Positions 1-12,892 of a DNA stretch of 64,000 nt are shown here, piece after piece. Under the pieces are notes generated by a model, which was given only the letters and a program-made list of their open reading frames with translations, did no database searches and was not told where the DNA came from. The stretch is from Aricia agestis (Eukaryota > Arthropoda > Insecta > Lepidoptera > Lycaenidae). The first letter of the stretch is position 1. Each line of letters begins with the position of its first letter. The position numbers were made by a program, and so were the translations under genes. The stretch covers positions 9,987,001-10,051,000 of the forward strand of contig NC_056409.1 in NCBI RefSeq assembly GCF_905147365.1, in the 5' to 3' direction.

Positions 1-1300
1 CGTACAACACTTTCCATTGTTTTTTTTTTATTATTTATCACTGGGCAACGGTGTGAGACGAATAAAATAAAATGTGCCTGCACTTGAAGAGTAAGCCTAC
101 TTACGTAACAGCTCTGTTTCGTGCCCAAGAGATCTAAATTATTTCCACTAATTGTACTGACCTATGCGAAAACAGGTTGTTTGTAACAATAACAATACAC
201 ATTTTTAATTGGATTTACTTGAATTATTACACTTACTTACAAGTTGTAGGGAACTATCGAAGATACCTATGCTTTATCTTAATATCTCTGACACACTAGT
301 TCCTTTAGATTTTCCTTTATACCATTGCCATTCATTTTGTGTTATTCTTAATTAATATATCGCATGTGGTATTTTCTTTATTTGAATTGTGATTTTTCAT
401 TGCCACGCATGTAATTACGAGTGACTCATCATTACATTAGAAACTGACGTCTGGCGTAGGTTTTTATATTTGAACTTTTTCTTCGTCTCGTATTATGAAT
501 TTCGTGAAGGCTGTACGAGCAACCTTCAGTTCACGCTTGGCTAATCTTCCTGATTACGCCTGAAAAACCAGAACTTTCCATCCCTACCTTCTTGCTCAGT
601 TGAACAATAACAAAAGCATTTAGGTATTGACTGTTCCACATTTATGCGAAATGGTCTTAATAGGTTGCCCCAGTATTGCAAAAGAAGTAACTCTCGACCT
701 TACATAAAAATAATGACCAACGAATGTTACAGACAACATTTAATCCTCAGTTTTATTTTTAAAGTATATTATAAGATTCTTTAGATATCTATCTAATTGC
801 ACATCACATGGTTAACCTTAGTCTAGTTATCGATGGGATAATACCTTAAATGTCCTGTAGCCGCGTGAGGAATTGAGGTCAGAGAGCCATAATAAAGCGT
901 ACAGCTGGTAATGATTAATGTGAGTCATACAAAACCGCCGAATAGGTGTTACAAAGTCGCATGATCATATAAAATCACAAATAAATTGATTGACTAGTGC
1001 TTAATCAATGAAACTTTGATCCCGTAAGATCCCGTGTTAAGTTTCAATTAATAGTCTTTACCATAAGCGTTTAATTTTATTGCTGTTTTATTTAATTTAT
1101 ATGAAGCATTATATAAATGGAAAACTATTAGAAAGTCTTAGGGTACTTAGCCAATATTCTTATGATTACCTTCTATAATTATTTGTTTTTGTCTTAAACT
1201 AGGTAATAATGAGTGTGCTAAACACATCTTAATGATGTGGTCCTAATGACCAGCTATTAAGTTTTTTACTCAAATAGGATGTATCGTTTTTTACTATGTA

Positions 1301-1692
1301 CTAGCTGTTTGACCGAGCTTTGCTCGGTATCCGATGAAAATGACATTTTCTAGAAATTATTCCTAGCTAGATCGATTTATCGCTCCCGAAACCCCCTATA
1401 TACTAAATTTCATGAAGATCGTTGGAGCCGATTCCGAGATATATATACAGGGTGTAACAAAAACAAGTGATAATACTTTACTTTCAGTTTTGTATGGGGA
1501 AACTCGTGACGCTCGGGCCCTTGCCCATACAAAAGTGAAAAAATTTTTCTTCTTTCAGCGCTGCTACTTTCACTGTGAACTCTCTATAAGGAACACATAC
1601 ACACCCTAAAAATAAGTATTATCACTTATTTTTGTTACACACTGTATATATATATATATATACAAGAATTGCTCGTTTAAAGATATGATGAG
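1301..1692 (-). mobile_element. Helitron with GC hairpin, split by a MITE
   Basis: The minus-strand 3' end carries hairpin CCGAGC-AAA-GCTCGG followed by CTAG, the classic Helitron terminus. The 5' part (GAATTGCTCG) resumes after 1644. A 197-bp mariner-like MITE sits in the middle. Confidence 0.75.
1448..1644. mobile_element. Mariner-like MITE with TA duplication
   Basis: TIRs CAGGGTGTAACAAAAA and the inverse of CAGTGTGTAACAAAAA, both leading into AAGTGATAATACTT, flanked by TA at 1446 and 1645. No transposase. The 65-aa frame at 1412 is a by-product. Confidence 0.8.
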
Positions 1693-3019
1693 ATTAGAAA
1701 AAGAGGAACTAATCAATAAATTTTAAATGCTTTCATGACCTTATTCGGTCTTCCTATTAGAAACGTACTTGTTGAATATAAAGGGGCAAAGAAGCATCTC
1801 GTCAATGAATACTGTATAGAATATTGCAAAAACAGATTCCAAAACGTTCCTATATTTTAAGTCTGCTTAAAATTTCTTGTTTATTATTCTGGGTAGGTAC
1901 TGTACCTCACAATTCTTACACAAGAATATATAAATAGTTTTGCACCTCACAAAGTAGAAGTGCATTGATAAAAACACTTTACCTGAAACAGTAATCACTT
2001 TGGACGCACGTTACGGTCGCTGGCCGCATTTTGGTCACTACAAAAAATTATAAAAGAACCAATTATAGAACCGATTGAGCAAGTGGACACGTTCTGTAAG
2101 AGAGAATCACGATACCAGAATATTGTCTTCGATATGGACTGAGCAGTGCGTCACCACTTAAAAAGATGACTCCACAAGGATGGACTCATTATAGCTGGAC
2201 GAAAATATTGCAATTTTTCGTCTCTCAATACCACCAGAGATGAGGAAAATGCTCATATAAATGTCCTTATCTGCCTAACGCCTGGGTATTTTCCCATATA
2301 GATAGATGGATATATGCCAAAAAATGCCATTACGCCCGGGAATACCCATCTATAAATATCACAATTCCACAGGTTTAGATTTACCAGGTCTTTTTTAAAG
2401 ACTCAAAGTTTTTATGACAGGATTACCATTATTCAGTTGTTCACCTTTCCGGTGACCTGTTTTTAATTCGATAGAAACAGCAGTCAGCAAATAGATGTTT
2501 GTGCCTAGGCATAGTGCTATTATAAAAAGAAACCTTACATGTGCGTGAATTACCTTAGGTACTTCAGTCCTGCGTAAATATTATTATGAATTCTTTATTA
2601 TTCGTTGCAAATAAATATTTATATTATGCAAGACGCAATATTGTAAGTAAAATGTCGTTCTTGCGTTTACCTGCACCTAGCCTATCTGTTTCATTGTTTT
2701 TAGGGTTCTTAAAAATAAGTATTGTTTATTTTTTTTCAACAAAAGAGGTAACAATTTGCAAAATTTGTACCTGATTATTATACGGTTAACCCTGAACATG
2801 ATTTGATGATATCAGTGTGATGAATTCACTTTTCGAGACGGGCGCGGACTACAATTTAGATCAATAATTACCTCAAAGGTAAAATTTTCACGGCTAGATC
2901 AATGATGGACACCAAACGCTTTATAAGCCCCCCACATATTGCTAATTCCTGATGATTTATTGTTGCGTTATTGTTTTTCTTGGCTCCTATTACTTTAGAC
3001 GGCGTTATTTAAGACTCAC
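1693..3019. other. Kinesin intron, nothing recognised
   Basis: AT-rich DNA downstream of kinesin exon 4 on the gene's strand. The short frame at 2586 has no coding features. The following kinesin exon was looked for and not found between position 1 and 3019. Confidence 0.6.
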
Positions 3020-6000
3020 CTTATCCTATTGGTAGCTCGGTGGGCTGTCTCCACGGTTACCAGGAACACAGCATGACTTCTGGAGGAATGCTCGTTCATG
3101 TCTGTTCTGCCGGAGGCTCTGTTGCGGTTGCCTGCCCGCATAGCTCGAACCATCTCGGCAGCGGATTTACAGACTACAGACGTCATCTCCGGTATATAGA
3201 ACCCGTTTAATTCCTGAGAAAAAAAGATTTGACTCAATTTGGTGTAAGGACATGTTCGTGGCTACAGATGCATTGGTTTGCCTCTAATCTCTAACAATAG
3301 AATCGTCTACCTAAATACTTGAGTGACCGAAAAGATTTCTTAAAATTATTACTAATTAAATTAATATTATTATGTATTATTATTATTCATAGACATAAAA
3401 ACATTTTTAAATGTCGATTATTTTGATGAAACACTTTTTAATTTGCATTAAAAATGTCAAAGTTACTATACCTATATTTGACCAAAAACATGTTCAGTCT
3501 AGGATGTGTAGTAAAAACTTGTTCTAAATAAATTAATGATAATTGAATAAAATGCTGTTCTACCACAAAGGATAATAATATTATTACTAAAATTAAAAAA
3601 AACTCAATAGTTAGTGCAACTTGAGTATTGGGTTATTATTAGTTATTACCATTAGCTACCATCAAAAAATAGGACTTGAACATATTCTAGAGGACTTTCA
3701 GAGGGGACAAGAGATTCTAGCTTGTACACAAGCGGTAGTAGATAAACAAAGAGATAAAGCCTAGCCTAGACACCAGTCGCCACTCGCCAGGCGCGACACA
3801 ATGTAGTCGCTACGTCGCGTCGATTGGCGTCTCGGCGCTGTGCACGTTGTTTGCACTGATTCACCTGTTTTTGTAATTAGTACCAACTAGCATTATAATG
3901 TTAATGATGCATTATTTATTAATACTGTTCGCAATTAAATACCATAGTATGTAATTTATGTTATAAAATAGTTTTTGCATTAACAGAATATGAGGTGAAA
4001 CATACGAATGTTTGGCTTAATTAAGTGTAGGCTCTTTGATTATTGTTATTTTCTGTAGACGACTATCAACAATTGCTATGGTTGCTAATCTAGTGTTTAC
4101 TAATTTTTAGTTGTGTAATTTATTAGATCAAGAATAATATCACTTTTATTATGTTTTTAAAACCACATTATCTGCAATTGTAGCAAATTTTTTTTTTCTG
4201 TTGCAAAACTAAGTCTAAGGTCATAATTTTCATTGACCGACAAATTTCAAAACATAATAGTAAAGTCATTAGAAGTACAATAACCATAATAGGTAGTCTG
4301 TACTGTACACTACTTTTTCTATTCAGCATTTAGCCGGCCTTGGTAGCATGTGATGGTCTGATTACTCACTACTGCTGACAACACTAAATTGACTTTGAAT
4401 ATATTCTGAATGCTGATTGTCTGTTGAACACCATCAAAATGTATCTTTCATTGATCTTGTGAAAAGGTCATCCATACTAACCACTATGACTCTTACTGAA
4501 GATGTCATTTTAATTAATGACTATTAGGCATTGGATACCACACGAGGCTTCAGATGATGTTGTACAGTCATTATTACAATCCATTCATAGTCTTCAATTA
4601 CACACGATAAAACACAAAACAATTCAGATTATTCAGAACGACCGGACCGCTACGCTCAAGGAACGTCGAACTATCAATAGAAGAGGCTTCCCAGATACTA
4701 GCGTAATACATAACGACTAAGTATATCGATTTATCACAGCAGGCTTAGGTAGGCACAGAAGCAAAATAGGCAGTAAAATGAAGTCGTAATATTAATTTTC
4801 TTTCAATCTCTGCCAACTTTGACGAAAAAATGTAAGTCTCATTTCGTTCCAAAAATAAGGCAAATATTGGATTGCCAGCAATGTGGGTACATTTGGATGT
4901 AGGCCAATGTTAGGTTTTAAATTGACCTTCATATTGAATTCCGTTTTTCAAGGTCTCTCAAATACTACAATTAAAATTCTGAAACTGAAAAAAAAATATT
5001 CCGTTAAACAAATCAACACAAGCAAATGCATAAAAAATATTAAGATTAGGAAAATAACATTTTTAACGAACAGGAATTTAGAGAAGAGTATCTAAACTGT
5101 ACAAGGGACAATGGACGAAGCAGATAAATAATACACAATCCACATAATATTATCATTTGCGTACTAAAAGTAATCGATAAAGATAATTCTGATAAGTGGA
5201 ATTAATGAAATAAGTATATTTTGTGGCTCAAGGATTCAATCTTAGTTTTTGTTGTAATATTTAAAAAAAAAGAGACTGAAAATCTTCACGGAGAGGATAA
5301 GAGCAATAGCCATACTGTAGGGGTCAAAATTTTCACTTAAAAAAAATATTTTTACCTATGAGTTATGACTTAATCTTATATCTTTAAACGAGCAATTCTT
5401 GTATATATATAATTGGAATCTCGGAATCGGCTCCAACGATTTTCATGAAATATTTGTATATAGGGGGGATTTCGGGGGCGATAAATCGATCTAGCTAGGA
5501 ATCATTTTTAGAAAATGTAATTTTATTCGTGTTTTATCGAATACCAAGCAAAGCTCGGTCAAATAGCTAGTATGACTTATGACTAGTTATGAGTTATGAC
5601 CTTATTTCACTTGCTTCTATCAAATCTGCATTACAAAGCCAATACAATCGATCTTCAGTGACGTCATTACACGTATTGCGTTAACGCCCTATACTAGTTA
5701 TATTTTATGAATGAACGTAACAATACTCGGATCAATATTCATCAAGGATACCACGCGTCTGGAATAGAGCCAAATTAACTAATAATTGTTGTATGTCACG
5801 TCACCGCGACAAAGTTTTAGTTTTGAATGAAGGAAAAGCCAATTACAAACAAACAATGACGGTAGATTAGGCATAATTATAGTGAAGTATGTGTTAAAAC
5901 TAAATTAATTGCATATTTGAAAACTACAGTTAATTCGAAACTATAGCTGCAGGGTATATTAGTGACATTTGCATTTTTTGCAAACAAAAAACATCTTGTA

Positions 6001-9000
6001 TGAATTTCGAATTGATCATTATTGTAGTTCGAAATCTTCAAAGACTTTCGTCCTACTTTAAATAATACATTTGTGTATATTTGTTATCATTTACTAAAGT
6101 CATTGATTTGTTATCAGAACATTACTTATGTGCAGATAATATTATGCACCTATCGTGTACCTATCGTGATAGGTAAGGAAAAAACTCATAATAGTTACGA
6201 TAAAACAAAACTAAAATAGTATTTTAAATTATATGCTTTAAAGTACATACCTGTCCTCTAATGGTAAGTTTTTTGCAGTCTTTGGAGAGGAGATCCCTTA
6301 CATCTTCTAAGTACAGCTCCACGTAGGAGCAGGAAACCAGGTGGGTGACGTCCGGCGAGGCGTTGTTCTCTATGTGGGCCCATATGTGGCGGAAGGCACG
6401 TGGTATGATTCCCTCGTGCTCATTGGAACCCTCCATAGTGTGGGTTTTGCCTGTGCCGGTTTGCCCGTAGGCAAACACACATCCATTGAACCCGTCCAGG
6501 ACGGAAGCGACCAGCGGACGGACCTAGAAATAAACAATTGGATAGTTACTCAGGTGCATGATCAAATTCCTTCTCTAGATCTAAATCAAAAGACATCAAT
6601 ATAAAATAGTCTCATACTTTTAGAAGAATATAATGAGTCGATGTTAAAAACAATGATCGATATTTTAATCTAAGTATTTCAGAAAATTTATAAATTATGT
6701 AAAGGAAATCCCATAATAGAGTTGAGACTTCTGTTTTACAATTTACATGACTGATGTTTTAACTTTTAATACGATAATCCTAAACCAGGGCAAGGTTTAA
6801 ACTTTAAACAATAATTTTATGAGCCCGTGTCAGTAAAATTTACTCCTATAAAATATTTAATTGCATTTTGATTATTTTCATAATCAGGTACTTTGTATCG
6901 ATGCATTGTGGCTTTAAATAATCTTCATAATATAGTTAATTATTATGTTACATATTATGCAATAACTAAACTGTTTCCATTGATACAATTTTAACAGTTT
7001 TATTATAAGTATAGATATGCGCGACACACACGACTACTGTAGCTACAAGCTGCAACGTACCTACAAACATAATATTATATTGTAAGTTAAGAATCAAGGC
7101 ATAAATTAAATCAAGATAAAATCGAGGTTTAATAATAAGATTTATTACTTCTATACTTAATATCTTCTTGAATTTTAAATCCACGTTTATTCAAAATTTA
7201 AACGTTTTGGGTTCTTTGAACATCCAATACCGAACAACATGGTCGTTATTTTGCGAGGTCATTGTAATAATTGTATTGTTAATTTTAACGAACTGAACCC
7301 AACCACCTGAAAAGGTTACGGCTTCAGAATGTACATAAATATTTCAAGTCCTCATCAACCTGATGACGCAATTGACCTGGATACACTCAGGAGTACTCAG
7401 GACTAGGGAGACGCTGGCCTAGTTTATGCACGCAAAAGCATAATAATTTAGCCCCTCAGTATTCATCAGTCCATATCATGTTTATTATCATGGCCCGGGT
7501 TTCAAAATGTAGCCACTTACAGTTTCAAGGACCCTATAAAATCATTCCACAAACAGGATTCATGTCGAGTTTCCATTATAATTTACCCCACTTCAGACAT
7601 GTAATCGAAGAATTACCAGCTCTGTTACAGAAATTCCCAATTGCATTCTTGATACAATAATGAACAGAAGTTTAAATGGTTGTGAACAACGGCTTGATAT
7701 GATTTGTCGTGAAGGGAAATAGAAATGTGCAAACATCCAGTAGAGTGCAAAGATCCAGTACTCGCTAAATCGGGGAGATGGCACGCGCGGGTGACGTCAA
7801 CAAAGCTCAGCGTGTGCGCACAACCTTGACTCACTGTCGCGCTAGAACAGTGGAATCACATAAGTACGATTATTATATGTATAATAATTGTTGAAAATAA
7901 TTGAGGAAACCATCATTATTTATTAATGACTATGATCTTGTAGTCGATATATTATCATGCCTTGACTAAAGTTTTAAAACCACTTCGACAATGAAATTCA
8001 GAAAAAGAGCTTAAATCTTTCAAATCTAATATGATGCAAATATAATGGAAATGGAAAATGAAATAACCAGTTGAAAATATCGGTATTCAATCAGTAAAGT
8101 GCATGCAAGTTGCATTGTAGGAATGTTGAACCGACTTTTATCGCGTTTGCCATTATATAAACTTCATGGTGCCAACTTTATTACTTAGGAAGTGACCGCG
8201 TTCGATACATTGTTAATAAGTTATAACCCAATTGACAACTCTTTCGTTGCGGTCATAGCATTGAACGAACAAAAGGCAATAATATTACATGGAAATATTG
8301 TTTTTCTTGGACCGAGCACTGCAAAACATGTCCCAGCGTAAATCATAAACATGAGTCACAAAATACTAATATCTGGAACCTGAACAGATTCATTTATCGT
8401 CTAATTTATATTTCTTAGTACTGGATATGTTAGTTCACCCAGCAACTCCAGCGATCAAATCAGCCATGGAATACATTTCAGTCTTATAGTGAACATTACA
8501 GCTGTTTTGTTCTTCCTGAATTCATTTTATCAATGTATATTTTATTTTACCATCTGAATCGTCAGCCGTTTATTCACTAGACTATGAAGAGGACCCTAAA
8601 TCCAAAAGGATTAAAAATCACACTAATCTGTATTAAAAAAGTTTTGTTTCTATTGAAATTCGAATCACAATCTTCAAGTAAATCTCAAAGTTGCAGTTTT
8701 TGTTCAGTTGAAAGTTGAAGTAGTTTTTTAAGCTCATTAGATATTTGACTTGGAATAAAACTACAAGATTCTACAATTTCATTGATAAACTTGGAACGTT
8801 TTTAATGTTTCGTGACTGCATTATATTGCACGTAATATTATTGACCTACTCGTGAATCGTGTTATTAGTTCGCTTCGTAAATGTTTACGATTCTTACAAT
8901 AGCATTGTCTTGTAGTAAAACCTCAGTGTGATCTATTGAAAGTAATATCAGTAAAATTCTTTCAGAAACAGGTACGCCACATAATATTTTATCATCTACT

Positions 9001-10821
9001 GAATTAAAATCGATGTTTTTCACAACATTCACCTCAATAGTGAGTACTTAAAAAAATCAGGTTAAGCTAATATTATCCAGTTTGCTACACGTATCTAGTG
9101 ACGTGCTTCATAAAAAATTAAGTGGCAAATGTAATCGATTGAATACTTAACCGTCTGACCTTCGTATTACTTCAGTAGTTTAGAATCAATACTCACTTCT
9201 AGTTTATTTTTACAAGGCTGAACAGTGTCTAAATATAAGACCTGGGCGTATGAACAATTTACAATTTGTATTGTGTGTATATTGGAAATACCTACCTTTA
9301 TTATGTCTTTGAAATGAAGTTTACATGGTGATTTTGAATTTTGATTGTGAAAACATAGAACTTGAATGTATCATGCATTAAAGTGTGATGATTGAATTGT
9401 GATGATTAATAATATTATAATGAATTTCACAATTTATATCCTCTTTTCTTACCATATTTTAGTTCACATAAACTAATCGTATTTCAGAAGCATTGTCTCT
9501 TCCGCGATTATTACATTGCCAAAATATTTTCCTTCCCATATTTCTACCTGTCGCCCACTTGCTGACTCAACAGAGAATTGGATTTGATGCAGATTCAGGA
9601 ATGACGAAGTGATCCGCGTAGGAAGCCGTTTGCCGATTGATTTAAGGCTAAGCTAAGCAATCGCCAAAAATGCATTTTAATGTGCTCTTCATCTGTTATG
9701 TTAAGGTTTAGTCATGGCAAATCTACATAATGTATTAAATAAATTATCACACGTTTTTGTCATTGTAAGAACATAATTTTGTTAGTAGGTGATGAACGTT
9801 TTCAATTTAAATAATTTAAAATATTTTTAGTCTTTGCATTTGGCAGTTGAATTATAAACTGTTTCTAGTTTCAGAGAATACTCATACGATTTTCGTCAGT
9901 TCTATTTTCGACCTAGCTACTTAGAAATTGATCATTGTTAAATTTAGGACCATTCTGTGTGATATTTTATGCAGATGTAAAAAGTGTACAAATCAAATTT
10001 TAAAAGCTGCTACAACTAAGAGGAAGAGAATTATCTAATTTGATGCTCTGAGCCTAGAATCTGTCTGAAAATGTCATGGCCGAAGTGTGAATGATTCGCA
10101 CATCACCTCAGAATTATTTTTCAGATCTCTTCCTATATTATATTACTAGCTGTTGCCCGCGACTTCGTCCGCGTGGACTTTAGTTTATAGCGCGCGGTGT
10201 CAACAAAATTTGTGTCAAATTTAAAAACTTTTTAAAACCCTGGTAAGTGCTTCCGGTGTAGCGCGGCCCTTAATTAATCAAAATACCCAAAAACAGCTAC
10301 GCAGTGTGCACATAATCCATACTAATATTATAAATGCGAAAGTATCTCTGTCTGTCTGTCTGTCTGTCAGTCTCGCTTTCACGCCAAATTGTTCCGCCTG
10401 CGGGACTCGAACCCAGGACCCCCGGGATGAGCGCTGGCCACGCGCAATGCGAATTCATTTTCATCGAAATTTTCATGGAAATAAGATATTTTCCCACATC
10501 AAAATGTAGCCTATGTCCTTTCTCAGACTCTAGAATAACTGTATACAAAATTTCATTGCAATCGGTTCAGTAGTTTTGGCGTGAAAGCAAGACAGACAGA
10601 CAGACAGAGATACTTTCGCATTTATAATATTAGTATGGATAGTATGGATTAGAAATGCAGTAGGAGTTCTACATAAGATAAGATAGATTGATTATTATTA
10701 TACCAAGTGATAATATTATTAAACATAATATTCTAACGTATTAAAAACTATAAACAAAAACATACTAACTAATAAGTATGATTAGTTCTATCCATACTAA
10801 TATTATAAATGCGAAAGTATC

Positions 10822-10852
<31 letters not shown>

Positions 10853-11402
10853 TGCTTTCACGCCAAAACTACTGAACCGATTGCAATGAAATTTTGTATA
10901 CAGTTATTCTAGAGTCTGAGAAAGGACATAGGCTACATTTTGATGTGGGAAAATATCTTATTTCCAAGAAAATATCGATGAAAATGAATTCGCATTGCGC
11001 GTGGCCAGCGCTCATCCCGGGGGTCCTGGGTTCGAGTCCCGCAGGCGGAACAAAAAGTTTTCAATGTTCCTGGGTCTTGGATGTGTATTAAAATAAAATT
11101 TCAAAAATCTTAAACATATTTTATGTATAATATTATAAAAAATCCAGAAATATATCGATGGAATGAACATTTTAGTTCTAATACGATTCAACAGATGACG
11201 TTTTATTTTTTACTTTATTGTAACATAGAACTAATCATACTTATTAGTTAGTATGTTTTTGTTTATAGTTTTTAATACGTTAGAATATTATGTTTAATAA
11301 TATTATCACTTGGTATAATAATAATCAATCTATCTTATGTAGAACTCCTACTGCATTTCTAATCCATACTATCCATACTAATATTATAAATGCGAAAGTA
11401 TC

Positions 11403-11441
<39 letters not shown>

Positions 11442-11996
11442 TGCTTTCACGCCAAAACTACTGAACCGATTGCAATGAAATTTTGTATACAGTTATTCTA
11501 GAGTCTGAGAAAGGACATAGGCTACATTTTGATGTGGGAAAATATCTTATTTCCATGGAAATATCGATGAAAATGAATTCGCATTGCGCGTGGCCAGCGC
11601 TCATCCCGGGGGTCCTGGGTTCGAGTCCCGCAGGCGGAACAAAAAGTTTTCAATGTTCCTGGGTCTTGGATGTGTATTAAAATAAAATTTCAAAAATCTT
11701 AAACATATTTTATGTATAATATTATAAAAAATCCAGAAATATATCGATGGAATGAACATTTTAGTTCTAATACGATTCAACAGATGGCGTTTTATTTTTT
11801 ACTTTATTGTAACATAGAACTAATCATACTTATTAGTTAGTATGTTTTTGTTTATAGTTTTTAATACGTTAGAATATTATGTTTAATAATATTATCACTT
11901 GGTATAATAATAATCAATCTATCTTATCTTATGTAGAACTCCTACTGCATTTCTAATCCATACTATCCATACTAATATTATAAATGCGAAAGTATC

Positions 11997-12031
<35 letters not shown>

Positions 12032-12849
12032 TGCTTTCACGCCAAAACTACTGAACCGATTGCAATGAAATTTTGTATACAGTTATTCTAGAGTCTGAGA
12101 AAGGACATAGGCTACATTTTGATGTGGGAAAATATCTTATTTCCATGAAAATTTCGATGAAAATGAATTCGCATTGCGCGTGGCCAGCGCTCATCCCGGG
12201 GGTCCTGGGTTCGAGTCCCGCAGGCGGAACAATTTGGCGTGAAAGCGAGACTGACTGACAGACAGACAGACAGAGATACTTTCGCATTTATAATATTAGT
12301 ATGGATTATGTGCACACTGCATAGCTGTTTTTGGGTATTTTGATTAATTAAGGGCCGCGCTACACCGGAAGCACTTACCAGGGTTTTAAAAAGTTTTTAA
12401 ATTTGACACAAATTTTGTTGACACCGCGCGCTATAAACTAAAGTCCACGCGGACGAAGTCGCGGGCAACAGCTAGTGTTACAATAAAGTAAAAAAATAAA
12501 ACGCCATCTGTCGAATCGTATTAGAACTAAAATGTTCATTCCATCGATATATTTCTGGATTTTTTATAATATTATACATAAAATATGTTTAAGATTTTTG
12601 AAATTTTATTTTAATACACATCCAAGACCCAGGCACATTGAAAACTTTTTGTTCCGCCTGCGGGACTCGAACCCAGGACCCCCGGGATGAGCGCTGGCCA
12701 CGCGCAATGCGAATTCATTTTCATCGATATTTTCTTGGAAATAAGATATTTTCCCACATCAAAATGTAGCCTATGTCCTTTCTCAGACTCTAGAATAACT
12801 GTATACAAAATTTCATTGCAATCGGTTCAGTAGTTTTGGCGTGAAAGCA

Positions 12850-12892
<43 letters not shown>

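Noticed and set aside
12205..12235. tRNA gene
   Set aside because: Only the T-arm is good. The acceptor stem does not pair and the A to B box distance is too short.
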